Source of the DNA: Canna indica
Lineage: Eukaryota > Streptophyta > Magnoliopsida > Zingiberales > Cannaceae
Reading direction: 5' to 3'
Length of the DNA: 64,000 nt
Assembly: GCA_034359265.1 (NCBI GenBank)
Contig: CP136892.1
Location: 10,340,501-10,404,500, forward strand
Shown here: one piece after another, positions 22,871 to 34,936 of the stretch
How the letters are laid out: every line of letters starts with the position of its first letter
Numbering within the stretch: the stretch's first letter is position 1
The notes under the pieces: generated by a model
Seen by the model: only the letters and a program-made list of their open reading frames with translations
What the model was told of the DNA's origin: nothing
Databases searched by the model: none
Translations under genes and position numbers: made by a program

Positions 22871-24129
22871 AATTCAGATGCCTTATTTAATAGGCATGGA
22901 ATGCTATTAGTCTATTAGAGATTTCAATTTTCCCATCTACAAATCAACAGCATCTTACTAATTAGCTTGCTTCCAGATTTCCCCAAGTAGCTAATTATTG
23001 ATGACTTGTCATCAACCCTAAAATGCAATGAATTCATCCCCAACTACTTCAATCTTATCAAAGAATCTTTACCTTTTCGTATCTCCCGCATGCGTTGACG
23101 AGAAGCGAGTTCAAGCCCCATCTCAATTATATCCATGTCGCTCTCTCACCTTCCAAAATATCAAACTTTCTGACCCCACAAACAAGGATGCGCGTGAGTA
23201 CCGGCTAGACTCAAAATAATTTAAAATTTATTTAAATAAATTTAAATAGGATTCGAAATAAAAATTAAGAAATTAATTAAAATTAATTCTGATTTCGGAT
23301 CCAACATCACATCGAGTACCAAGAATCGAAACTAAAATCGATACACGAAATAGATTCCAAAACAGATTCCAATAAGATACTCGAAATATGTACTTTGAAA
23401 CTTATTATAACATGTTTGTTTCATGGAATATGACCGGTGGATAGGATCTGTCAAATCATATTTGTTGTTTGCTACGAGGTTCGGATATCATTTAAGTTGG
23501 ATATGACTGAATTCAAATTCAGTTCTAATTGAATATATATATCCTCTCGGGGGTTGGAAATTAAAATTCTTAAATATTTTTCTTTTCTTGTGATTTAAGT
23601 TGAATATTCGTGATATGTCAATTGTAATTTAAATTTTAAAAATATTTTGTCAATTATTATTATTATCTTAAAAAGTAATTATTTAAATGAAATTTCATAA
23701 TTTTAAAAATAAAAATTGGTAAAATTAAATTTAAATATTAAATTATTAGTATCCGACTCCTTTATCCAGAGCCAACACAAACATAGAATGTCAAAATCTT
23801 ATCTTTTCCGATCTTCTTATCTAAGATTTCAACAAACGATTGATACGATATAAGCTTATTCCACACGATTTTTATCCTAGTTAATTCCAACTGAATTCTT
23901 ATCCGTTTGAAATCTTATCTTGTGAAACAAACACGTCATAAATGAACATGTTCCAATAAGGTATCCGAAATTGAAACCAAAACTTATGATTCCGGATAAA
24001 GTTCGATTCGAGATTTAAACAAAATACGATTTGATTCCAAAATTTAGGAACCAATTATATACCTGATAAAATTTAAATATCATAAAAAATATAAGATATC
24101 TAGACCCTCCAGCCCCTGCCACTAGGGGT

Positions 24130-24590
24130 ATCCATTGTTCGGTTCACACCGAACCGAATCAAATTTTTTGGTTCGGTTCGATTTCAGCAGTTGCAGGTTC
24201 AGTTCTTGACCCGAATCGAATCCGAATTTTGGGTTTCGGTTCGGATTCGATTCCCAGAATTCGGGAACCGACCCGAACTGAAAATTGAATTAATTAAAAA
24301 AATAATATTTTTGAGAACCGAATCCAAACCGAAAATCGAATTAATTAAAAAATAATATATATTTTTAATTTTTAATCGAGGTAAGTAAATGAGTATTGGA
24401 TAATAATTTTTAATTTCTAACCAAATTAATTAAAATTTCGGTTTTCGAATTGGAAACCGAACCAAACCGAATAATTTTGGTTTAGGTTAGATCGATTTAA
24501 GCATAATTCGGTTCGAGTTCGTGTTAAAATTTTGGTATAAAAAAATTGATTTAATTTAATTTGATTCAATTCAATCTGATTTGAATAGAA
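24130..24590. repeat. Degenerate GGTTCGGTTCG / CGAACCGAA repeat tract
   Basis: Many short, imperfect copies of GGTTCGGTTCGG, GAACCGAA and TTCGGATTCGATTC in both orientations. This is a common low-complexity class in plant intergenic DNA. No unit length is fixed and no coding frame is evident. Confidence 0.7.
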
Positions 24591-25040
24591 TGGACAGTCC
24601 TACTTGCCACAAACTCTCTTTTCCTCCATCGCTTTTAATTAATTTAATTTCTTCGCCATCCACAAAATATGCACCCAGCCCGGCACCATTTTAAGAAAAA
24701 TCGACTTCGATTCGGCTTAGCTAAAAGCCTAAAACCGAACCAGACCGGCAATTAGTGCGGCGGCTGCCGGGTCGGCGGTACAAATTCCATGTGATCGCGC
24801 ACGTGAAACGCGTTCCGATGCGGCTGACAGATTATAATCTCGAGCCCAGTGGATAAGTGTGGGCGCGTGTCCGAATCAGATTGAGACTCAAGAAGAAGCC
24901 CACCGCGTTCTTTATCGGGTCGGGTTTTGTTTTGACAGATTGGACTCGCAAGTCGCAAGCGGGTCCACAATGCCTGCCTCCGTAGCCCGAGATTTAAAGT
25001 TCGAAGACAACCACGTACAATTAATGCCTCTGGATTCTGA

Positions 25041-25100
25041 CAATAAATCACTGATAATAAAGGTGGAAATCAAGCTATCAATAAATCACTGATAATAAAG
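25041..25100. repeat. Direct duplication of AATAAATCACTGATAATAAA
   Basis: Two identical copies, at about 25041-25062 and 25079-25100, 38 bases apart. The spacer GGTGGAAATCAAGC recurs at about 25204-25217, hinting at a longer decayed duplication. Confidence 0.85.
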
Positions 25101-25995
25101 AAGGCGGGACCCCAGTGATTAGATATTTTTAAGAACGACCCCACCAATTAGATATTTTGGATCGACCTACTCATTAAATAATTAAAAATGTAATTAATTA
25201 TTAAGGTGGAAATCAAGCAATTAACTAGCAAATTATTTTTTCCTAAATTTTTATTTGAAATTGAAGCAAGTTAAGGTCGAAATCCGGTTGGTTTCTGGTT
25301 GATTAAAATGCGGAAATTAATTGTGTACTTGTCCACAAAAATTATATCTGTTTTAATAATCCGTCCAAATATCACCAACCTGGAACAATCCTCAAACTAT
25401 GAATGTCAACGGTGCGATTAATCGCACTTTTGATGATTAACCAAAATCGAAATCGATTTTTAAATCCACTAAAAATAAAATTACTTGTTTTCAAAATTTA
25501 GTATTTGAAATCGAAATATGTTAATTATCAAAATGGTGAATTCGATTTGGATACTAACTGATTTAACAGGTTAGTAAACAGATAATCGATCAATAAATTT
25601 CAAATATATAATTACTTAACATATATAATTTTTAATATATATAATAATTAACTATCATCAATTTCAGTTAACTAGTTAACCGTGCTTAATCAATTTCAAT
25701 TGCCACCCATTCTTGGAATAATTCGTCAATATGCCAACAACAAGGAACAAAAATAACAAACCCCGCTTTAGGTATCGGCAACCCAAGACAACCCGGGACA
25801 ATCCTCCAGTGAAGTCAACAACTTGGGATAAATACAAAACACTCCTTCTTGGTATCTCTGTTTGTTTGTGTGATTCGGGATTTCAAGGAGTTTATACGTT
25901 ATGTTATTAGTATTCACAACAAAAAAATCAAAAACAGTCAGGTGCTCATTTGAAATTGATGCCTGATACCAACAAGCACTGAAAAATGAGAAACC

Positions 25996-26110
25996 AACGC
26001 GTGTTTAGGCGTCGATTTCTCTAATTCGGGGTGCCAGCTTAAGGCTAGCGTTGGTTAATTCGAGCGCTAGCTAGGAGCCGGCGCCCGAATTAGGAAAATC
26101 GGCGCATGTT
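25996..26110. repeat. Foldback sequence with two arms of about 50 bases
   Basis: The left arm includes GTCGATTTCTCTAATTCGGG, then GTGCCAGCTTAAGGCTAGCG. The right arm includes CGCTAGCTAGGAGCCGGCGC, then CCCGAATTAGGAAAATCGGC. The loop is about 14 bases. It could be a remnant of a MITE or of a CACTA subterminal region, since CACAACAAAAAAATC near 25915 resembles the CACTA-3 terminus. No target duplication was found. Confidence 0.65.
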
Positions 26111-27944
26111 AAAGATTTTTGAAAAGTATTTTAAATATTTTAAAAACAAAATAATATTATTATTAATCACTAAAATAAATTTTATCTACTATAATATTAA
26201 CATGAATTGTTGAAAAAAATATATTATGAATAATTTAAAAATATTTTATTTTGGATCATTTAAAAACTTTTAAAAAAATCTTTAATTAGTAAAAGAGAAA
26301 TCATATTTTGAAATGGAGGACAAATTTATAACTTTAGCCATTAATTATGAAATCGAGAAAATCCGAATCATTCTGAGAAAATCTCAGGTCAAATTATAAT
26401 TTTGAATAATTGCTCAATAAAAATCATTCTCAAATGATTGAGTAATTAATTAAATTGCCGACCTAGAAACATAAACATCACTTGTTTGATATTGAATTTA
26501 ATTACATTTGCATCAATGGTAATTTAATTGATGACCCATCGACATCTCATCAGTCCACATGCTTTCTAATCGATCGATCAACTACCAAATCTGATTCAAA
26601 TACTTTAGTCAACAACAAGGTAGCTAAACTGGACGATCTATTTGTCGAACCAAACAAACAAATCTGACTTGGTAGCTACAAAAGCAAAAGTCAACGTCAT
26701 GTCTCTACAGCGTTAAGGAACAATACCCTCCAAATCTTGTGTGGTGTTCTATCTCGAGAACTCTCTAATTCCTCTTATGCAATTAATTAGTATAATTTCA
26801 GTTTATTCAACTAAAGTAGATTAATGAGGCACATTTAATTTTCTATTCATTCATGAAAAGTGGAACAACCATACACCCTTCACGCATTAACCTTATTAGA
26901 CCCAAGGGTTAGGTTAATTAATTGGTGGCCTTAATCCATTCCTCCGAATTGATGTTCAACCAACACCACTAGCAAGCAATGTGCAATGTGCAATATTGGG
27001 AAATGAAAAGAAAGATGATTAAGACGGCACTCACAGCAGACAAGAGAGCAAAAGTTGCAAAGTGAAAGAGATTCATTCATACCTTTTTCTCAAAATGTTC
27101 AAATCAAATTCTTTAAACATCACGTTGGATTTAATTTCATGCCTTTTAATCGTGCAATTTATTCTCATCACCCCCTTTTTTTTATCACTATTTTAGAAGG
27201 TCTTCTTTCCTAGCTATTGCGGTCTTGTAATGTGTGGAATTCTATTAGGGTTGGCTTATTTTTTTGACCTAAGACATTGCCAGTCTTTGAGAATCTTCCG
27301 AGTATATGCTGACGAAAGAGAGAGTTTCTGAGAAATTCACATAAGTACGTAAGGCGCTTTTTGATAAATAATTTTTGAATATTCAAGCACTATATTAAAT
27401 TAATATAAAAAGTTGTTCGATGCGCTTACGTAGTCCCTTACGTATAATAAAATTATGAGTATGCTTGACACAAATCGTAGATCGTACAGGATATATATAA
27501 TATTATGAGAAGGAAAAGTTGACTATTAGAAAAGAATTATGATGGTCAACGGATAAAGATAAATTAAATTATTTTTCATAATAAAATATAAATACTCACT
27601 ATAAATATAAAATATATAATTCCATATATATATCTACTACTCATTGATAGCATGGATGCGGTGCTTTGACTTGTTACCATATTGAGTGGAAGACTTTTGG
27701 CACGTGGAATGTTGGATGAATTTGGAGAGTTGACGAGATGTAGAGAGAGACAATGAGACAAGAGAGGGATGGTTGATGCACCTCCTTCTCCTACTACTCC
27801 CAATTGGCTTCAATTTAAAGTCATTTCAGTTGATTTAGATTTAGACTTTCTCCTCCGCGTTGTTACCATCTTTTCTCATGGCCGACAAATTGACGTCCTA
27901 ATAATTTCCTTGTCTTGATTCGAACCAATCCGATGAAATTTGAA

Positions 27945-30115
27945 TCAAATATTAATGGAGGGGGCCTCCAGTAAGATGTTGGGCAAATGATTGGTTGTGA
28001 CAAGGCCCATGCCCCCATGCAATATGTGACAGTAATTCTCACACTCTAGTAACTGTTCATCTATTACAATTTCATTCTGTGAGCTTCTTCTCGCCAAGTC
28101 GTTTGCTTTATGATTTTCCTTCCTCGCAATATGTATCCAGATTTTCACAATTCCATCTCCAGCTACTCACCGCAGCATTCCTTTTACTCCTCTTTCTCGC
28201 ATTATCCAAATCAAACCAAATGATCATAGCTTCTTGCTTGTAATGGGCTTCTAGCAAAACTCAATCATTCTCCTTCCCATATTTTAATTTCTTTCTCTTC
28301 TAATACAAAATCACACCCTCATCCTGCAATGTGTTTTTCATGCAGCAACAACATATAACAAAGTACCATCCATTTCATCATCTTCTATGTTTAATATTTG
28401 TCTTGCTTTGTTATTAGTCTTAATTTCTTTTTCTTCCGCATCTCATTCAAAGTTTAAACCATTGCCTAAGAAACCAGCCCCATTTTCTTCTTCTCAAATC
28501 TCATTTTATTTCTTTCATATTAGTCCTATTGAGTTTTCAATGAAGGCCATTAATTGCCCAATAGCTAGACTCATAGAAATCAGCTTTTAGAAATCATTTT
28601 CCTTTAGTCCAGTCTTGCTTGTGCTGAAATGAAATATTCAATTTTTCCTGTGCCAGACTCCAGTATTCACTTGCAACTTTACATTTAAAGAGCATATATT
28701 CTGATTCTTTCTCTTCATTATACAAGGAACATACATCAATGTCATTCCCTGTAAACTTACTGAACCAGTTTGAGATTGACAGTCTATGTCGTATTACTTT
28801 CCAACAAAATAATTTCACCTTCTTAGGGTCTTTTAGCTTTCATATTTTCCTCTAATCGAAAGCAAATTTATCAATTTCAACCTCCTTTTATTTTAGAAAT
28901 GCATAAACCTCTTTGACCGATAATCTGCCCTTCATACTATTCTTCCATGCACATTTATCTTTCAATCCATTCATGTTTAGTTGAGTTGTGTTGCAATCAC
29001 AAGTTACGATTCAGTGCCTAAACACTCATCCAGGATACTCCAGTTCCACATCCCTCTTATTAGCAATTCATCCACCTTTTTATACTTACATAGCTCTTCT
29101 ACATTGATGAGAGTTGCCCACCAATTGATAGGAATCACAATCAGTCATGGGTCCTCCCAAATATCGGTATCCTTATCATTTGCTAATTTCTTTATTAATC
29201 CACATTTTAAATTTTCCATATTGCTCTTGATTGTCTTGACCTGGTTTGAAGGTTTTTTCTTTGCATTTCTGACCCAAGGATGAAAGGTGTCATATTTGCA
29301 AATATACAATTTGCTCCAAACATTGCTTTCTTCATTAGTATAGATAATATTCTCTTTGCCATCAAAGTATTCTTCATAATTGCCAAATTTCTTATGCCTG
29401 CACCTCCTAGGCTTTTGTAATTAGTCACCTATTTCCAGCTTATGACTTTAGCACTTCTTTTCTCACTGTCTCCCCAAAAAAATTTATGGTCACACTCTGT
29501 ATTTTCTTTATTGTCTTTTCTCCTACCCAAGATGTCATCATATTGTGGTACGTATTGCATTAGTCACAAAGTTTATCAAAGTCAGCCAGAAATTTAATTT
29601 TTTGCCCATCCTTTCATTCTTCTTCCAATTTTCTCAAAAATTTTATTCTGATTTCTTATATTCATCCTCCTAGGAGACATCTATGTACCTAGATACTGCA
29701 TTGGGAATGAGCTTTCGTTCATGTTTAACATTTGGCATATTCTATGCTTTATGTCTACTTTACACTTTTTTGGAAAGAAAATTTCTAATTTTTTCATATA
29801 TCTTCTGCCCAAATAATTCACAGTACAAGCTCAAAGCCTCCTTCAACCCTTTAACTGATTTCTTACATCCTTTAATTGAAATTATTAAGTCATCTGCAAA
29901 GCATAAAATACTTAATTCAAAATCATTAATCTTAAAAGGTTTTATTTTTTCAATGCTCACAAAATGTTTGAGAATAACTGAGAGCATTTCTTTCATCATA
30001 AAAAATAGATAAGGTGATATGGAATCATCTTGTCTCACTCCTTTGTGTCCAGTAAATGACTCAGAAATAACTCCATTCATTTTGCAAAAAATACTCAGTC
30101 TTCTCAATATAATAT
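27945..30115 (-). mobile_element. LINE-B: 5'-truncated L1-type LINE fragment
   Basis: Minus-strand pieces appear in LINE order. A reverse transcriptase part (30107-29760) reads GHKGVRQDDSISPYLFFMM, then LCFADDLIISIKGCKKSVKG with the catalytic FADD. Next is a connection region (29428-29207; KSLGGAGIRNLAIMKNTLMA), then zf-RVT (28818-28594; MKLFCWKVIRHRLSISNWFS), then the end of RNase H (28148-27945; HIARKENHKANDLARRSS). Endonuclease and ORF1 are missing, so the copy is truncated within the reverse transcriptase near 30115. Stops between frames show decay. It is not part of LINE-A: both lie on the same strand but each has its own domain series. Confidence 0.85.
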
Positions 30116-31004
30116 TTTATTTATTTGATTACCATATCAAGAAACTTCATATGCTTCATTGACATGTAAATTGCTTCCCGCTTGACTCTATTATAGTAGA
30201 CACACCGATATTAGTATCTACTATTTGTATGATATTCTTGTTAAATACGTAGTTCCATTAAGCATCTTGTACTAAACTACCTTGCCGATTATTTATCTAC
30301 ATTGCATTTTAAGTGTTCTACGTTTAATTAGAATTTGTTTTGCAATCTGCCATTTTGCCCTCCAACTAGAGATAGTCAGATATACCATCAATAAAAAATA
30401 TCTGAATTTCTTGTAAAAGATAGGTTCCGAGTTTTAATTGACACATGAAAAGAATGTTTTATATAGAATCCATAAGAACAAATCAACAACTATATATGGT
30501 TTACCTAGTAAAAGTTTCAACGTTTCATGGAGGCATTAACTCTTCTAAAGTACAAGTTTGAGTGAGGCAATCAATTCTGAACCAAGTTTGTAGTTTACTG
30601 TGGTTTGGTTTGACTATTTTGACCTACCTTGTATAGACAAGCGCTGATTGAGGAGGCTATTCTGGACAGGATTATGGAGTGAGGATGTGATTCAAATAAT
30701 GAAATACCTTAATCAATGGATAAAGAATATCAAAAGTCCTGAAATGGTTGTATCACTGCAATGACTTGATCATAGAAAGACAAGCATATCTTGATCCACT
30801 TGGTTGGATAATGATAGAGCAACTTACGGTACCCTCCCTCATCTCACAAGGGGGGACACAAGTTGCCGCAAATTATTATTTACATCACGTGCAAAATTAA
30901 TAAATTGGCTTTTATTTCAGTAAATTTAAAATTGACCATAAAATCACCGGCAAATTAATTCTTATTTAAGTATGCAACTACTTGTATAGAATGTCTACTT
31001 AATT
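30116..31004. other. Unannotated AT-rich stretch
   Basis: Nothing with coding or repeat structure could be supported. AAC at 31005-31007 is the left target duplication of CACTA-4. Confidence 0.55.
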
Positions 31005-31583
31005 AACCACTACTGGAATAACAAGCATCAGTAACGGCTCCAACCGTTGCTGAAAGCCATCAGCAACGACGTGCAACGGCCCGACCCATTGCAATGCAGC
31101 CGTGGCAAAAAGTCGCGTTGCTGATAACTTAGCAACGGATCAGCAACGGCGGGAGCGGTCGTGGCAAGGCCGTTAGTGAAAGCCCGTTGCTAAGCCGTTG
31201 TTATAGGTCATCAGCAACGGTTTTGAGGCGGCCTAGAAAATACGATACATTTTTAGTAACGGCTTTCCCACGGACAGCCGTGGGAAAGCCCGTTGCTGAT
31301 GATGTTAACCTGTAACTGAAAAGTTTTAAAATTTCTAATTTCCACTAATACATTGATACATTTAACCTGATACATAACTCACACACCCATACACACATCC
31401 ATTCACATACACATCATAGATACACCCAGATATACATCAAAATAATTATACTTATATTTATAATTATCCACAATCATATAAAAATTATTTAAATTCAAAA
31501 CTATCGTATCAATAGCCAAACAAAATAAGTCAATCAAGTAGTATCCAAATAACAAAGTCAATATGCAAACAAAACAATAAACC

Positions 31584-33288
31584 TTACGACGACGGCGGAG
31601 GAAGGTCTGGATCATAGTATGGCGGGGTCTGGAGTGCTTGGGTGTACACCGGCGTGGACTGGCTCGAGGACGATGGGTCTGATGATGCCGAAGGGATGCC
31701 TACTCTGGTATGAGCTGAGATGTTGCGTAACATAGCATGTATCTCCGTCATCATCTCACTCTAACACGCGCCCATCTCCTCCAGTGTCCTTATCTTGCAA
31801 CTATAATCATAATTAGTCCTAGATGTGGACGGCTGCTCACCAACGACCGGAGGGGTCGGTGCCCCAAGTGGCCCAAGCACGGCTCGCGCAAGACCATTGT
31901 CTGCAAATCCATATACGCGATTGTGGTCCCAGCCACCTGCAGCCTCGACCCACGCTCCTGCGTCAAAGTCCTCGGGGGTGCCCCCGCGCTGCATCACCGT
32001 TTGAGTGTAGATCTGCTACTCGAGTTTAATTTTTTGTTTCATATTTTTCCTAAAACTTAAATTATAAATAAATAATGAATAATTTAGAAAAATATACTTA
32101 CCATAATGATTACAGCGCGGGTGTCGATGTACTCCCCCGCCCCATGTCCTCGACGGTGAGTCCGCTCAAACACCTCCATCGGGGAGGGTCGCTAGACAGT
32201 CCCGTTATCCATTACCGTCGTCTACATTTACAAAACAAATACATTATTTATTATACATAGTAACAAATAAAATATATAATTAAATTTAAGGTATAATACT
32301 TACCATACGATGACCATGCACTACAAATGATATTGAGCCGCCAGTGTGACGCGCTCTTCCCCCGGACATGCGATTTCTAGCCGCAGTCCTAGAAATCACC
32401 TACCATCGATCCGTCGACCATAATGCCACAAGCTGGTCCCATATATCTGGAGTAATCCAATCGGGGCCGTATCCCCGATCGAGTCTACGCAATATTTGTG
32501 GTCCCAGCTCGGGCCATCGCTTGGGACCGGGTCTGCCCCAGCTGGCCGTTGTACCTCTGTTGGGAAATTGTCTTATAAAAAGTTGGCTCAAACTTATTAT
32601 CAGTATGCAGCATTCCATTAATCAATCCCGCAATTCGATCAAACACAACTCCGCTGATATTACAATCGACTTTGATGTTCAGGAGTTGCGTTATTGCCGA
32701 AAACCTAGTGTATTTAGGACAAGTCTCATACAAAGGTTCATCGATAGCTTTCAACATCTCGTAAAATTCTGCGGCTTCTTTATTCGATAATTCAATCTCT
32801 ACTGCATGTTGTACTTCTGATGGTAATTTTGTGACATCAACACCTGTAGTATCTGGGGGCACTGACGTCTCAGTAACTGGCTGATGGATATTATCATTCA
32901 GTTGGAATTAACCCCCAACACTATCAAGTATCATAGTTCTATACGGATTAGATGGACTAGATAAAGAAACACCAGCAAATGAAGATTCACCATGTGTCTG
33001 AAGGACAGGATTGCTCGACGTCTCGACTTCACGTGACTTCCCATGACAAGTCCATATAAAATATCTTGGTACAAATCCTTTTCTATACAAATGCAGAGTG
33101 ATAGTTTCCCGATCCAAAAATCGTGCATTCATGCAAATGCGGCACGGATATTGGATTTTATCACCGGCGCTAACAAATTTCCGATTCAAATATGCAAAAT
33201 TTAGTGAGTAAGTTACGCCTAAGCGAAACTCATTTGTTAAAGCTCCACGATCAAAAGGTCGGTACATCCAACTTTGATCGCTCGACAT
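31584..33288 (-). pseudogene. tnp2-tnpA fusion gene of CACTA-4
   Basis: The start at 33288 reads MSSDQSWMYRPFDRGALTNE. The frame runs through the transposase-associated domain (HLYRKGFVPRYFIWTCHGKS) to a TAA near 32910, then onward in the same frame (YETCPKYTRFSAITQLLNIK) to NKFEPTFYKT. There it passes directly into ISQQRYNGQLGQTRSQAMAR, the Transposase_24 region of the tnpA-like gene, with no frame change. It meets a stop at 32485, where a 4-base duplication also shifts the frame. Downstream tnpA-like exons follow: YGPDWITPDIWDQLVALWST (near 32450) and AGAWVEAAGGWDHNRVYGFA (near 31930), ending at 31584. The catalytic core is gone, so it is not a transposase. Confidence 0.85.
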
Positions 33289-33363
33289 GATTATGTCAAT
33301 CAATGACAATATCTTCAGTCAATGTCTTTATAGGTGAGATGGTACTATTCCATTCGAGATTCA

Positions 33364-33553
33364 TGTTATTCATATTGCACTAAGTATTTTTTTTAACCAC
33401 TAACTTCATTCTAAATTTTGGCAGCATTTCCCTACAGTTTTCCGAATACGCATATCATCTGGGCGCGTGTCGTAGAAGAAGAGAAATACAATAGCTAAAA
33501 TTTAAGAATGAGTTAACAGTTAAAAGAAAAAAACTAAGTGCAATACAAATAAC
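33364..33553. repeat. Long inverted repeat in the tnp2 leader of CACTA-4
   Basis: The arms run from GTTATTCATATTGCACTAAG to CTAAGTGCAATACAAATAAC, with the inner stem TTCTAAATTTTGGCAGC paired with a more diverged copy. It sits about 75 bases from the fusion gene start at 33288, as in CACTA-1 and CACTA-2. Confidence 0.82.
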
Positions 33554-33749
33554 TATGTTCCCAAATTGTCCAATTAGGGATAATTCAAGGATTGTACGTC
33601 ATATAAAAGATCATCTACTTCTTTTACACGAACATACAACCCCCGAACGGATCTAAGGTTTTGCTAAATCATATCCGACTCATCGATGCGTACATGAAAC
33701 ATATCAACTCATCGGATGGATGATTATGTTCTAAATTTTTCGATGCCGG

Positions 33750-33824
33750 TTCAAGTCTATGGTGGACGATTTCGACACGAGTCCAAAGTGGACGATTCGA
33801 GCACGAGTCCAAAGTGGACGATTC
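33750..33824 (-). repeat. Direct repeats GAGTCCAAAGTGGACGATTC upstream of tnp2 (CACTA-4)
   Basis: Three copies about 27-28 bases apart, the last two perfect in their core. Equivalent to arrays at 818-856 and 11689-11760. Confidence 0.8.
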
Positions 33825-34115
33825 TAATTAATCTAAATCTAAATATTAATATTAAAATTAATCTAAACTAAAATTAATTAACAGATATAATCTAAAACTA
33901 AATCTAATTAACATTAAAATACATTAATCTAAACATTTAACCTAGGTTAATCTAAACATAAAAAATTAATCTAAAATATAATAATTTTATTTAAACAGTA
34001 AACAATTAACATAGATTATTAAACCCTAATCAAATTTTATTAGGGTTTAATTAAACCCTAATAAACTTTTGATCAGGGTTTAATAAAACCCTAACCAACA
34101 GTGTTTCGGCGCCGT

Positions 34116-34138
34116 TGTCCAATGTCCGACATTGGACA
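34116..34138. promoter_or_regulatory. 23-bp palindrome upstream of tnp2 in CACTA-4
   Basis: TGTCCAATGTC and GACATTGGACA are perfect reverse complements around one central base. Compared with 12035-12058 in CACTA-2 the half site has changed (AGTG to AATG), yet the partner half changed to match. Confidence 0.55.
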
Positions 34139-34936
34139 CTAGACATTGGTTCGACATCCGGTGGTCGACCGAAACCCTAATATTTAGGGTTTTCACCGGC
34201 CCTAGTAAAGGAGAAGAGAAGAGGGGAGCTAATACTAGGAAATGGTTCGACGTTGAAGGGCGCGACGAGCGGCGTCGGCAGAGAAGGAAGAAGGAAGCGG
34301 GGAAGAAAGGGGTCGGGCGCGATCGTGAGTTAAATAAACTCATCAGCAACGACTCACTTAACCGTTGCAAAGCCGTTGCTAATAAATACAACTCATCACC
34401 AACGGCTCACTTATCCGTTGCAAAGCCATTGCTGATAAGTATTTTATTTTCGCACAGTGAGCGCACCATCGACTAAAGAGCAACGGATACAAAAACCGTA
34501 AGTAAGCCGTTGCTAATGTGATAATATCATTAGCAACGGCCGACGCGACCATAAGTAAGTCGTTGCTGATGAATTATTTCATTTGCGCATCACGTTCGCT
34601 CCATCTACTTGTTGGCAATGGCCCGAGCGACCGTAAGTAGACCGTTGTAAATATGATATATCTGCAACGGTCGCAACGGCCGTTAGTGATTGCAACGGCT
34701 TGAGCGACCGTTGCTGAAAACCATTATTCTAGTAGTGAACAATCCCTAATACATATTTTACATCTTTCTATTATTAATTAGTAATATCCATTACAGTGAA
34801 TAATGACAACATTCTATTATTAGTTATCGAGAACAAAATTATGCATGGCTATTTAAATTAAAATTTTATTTTTCAACTTAAAAATACTTTGTATGTGCTC
34901 ACCAATTTTCCATCAACAATAATATTCTTAAAGCGG

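Larger units (their letters stand above)
17783..22890 (-). mobile_element. LINE-A: 5'-truncated, decayed L1-type LINE
   Basis: On the minus strand, in order, are the end of ORF1 with a CCHC knuckle (about 22870-21891), then ORF2 with endonuclease, reverse transcriptase, zf-RVT and RNase H (21904-18019). The DUF4283 domain expected at the front of ORF1 is missing, so the copy is probably 5'-truncated near 22890, as is usual for LINEs. The 3' end is uncertain. A short A-rich stretch on the minus strand at 17783-17800 (GGTAAAAAAGAAAGAAAG) may be the remains of the tail. No target duplication was found. Confidence 0.85.
22891..27944. other. AT-rich intergenic stretch, no supported gene
   Basis: No frame shows recognisable protein motifs. 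It contains a GGTTCGGTTCG-type degenerate repeat (24130-24590), a GC-richer patch at about 24750-25000, a duplicated 22-23 bp motif (25041-25100) and a foldback sequence (25996-26110). Host promoter or intron sequence, or old unrecognised repeats, are possible. Confidence 0.55.
31008..34737 (-). mobile_element. CACTA-4: internally deleted CACTA element related to CACTA-2
   Basis: The left end CACTACTGGAATAACAAGC and right end TTCTAGTAGTG are flanked by AAC duplications at 31005-31007 and 34738-34740. Length is 3,730 bp. Its flanking thirds align by eye with CACTA-2 throughout, including GCAACGGC subterminal repeats, the tnp2 leader with its long inverted repeat, the first part of tnp2, and the tnpA-like gene from its middle on. 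About 3.3 kb between these parts is missing. The junction lies near 32570. It must depend on a transposase supplied elsewhere. Confidence 0.95.

Noticed and set aside
26482..26667. 61-codon frame in intergenic DNA
   Set aside because: Short, no homology recognised, no promoter or neighbouring exons evident.
28387..28590. Plus-strand frame with a hydrophobic start
   Set aside because: It is antisense to the RNase H part of LINE-B and has no domain. The signal-peptide look comes from a T-rich strand.
32368..32790. 140-codon plus-strand frame across the CACTA-4 junction
   Set aside because: Antisense to the tnp2-tnpA fusion frame, whose motifs are clear on the minus strand.
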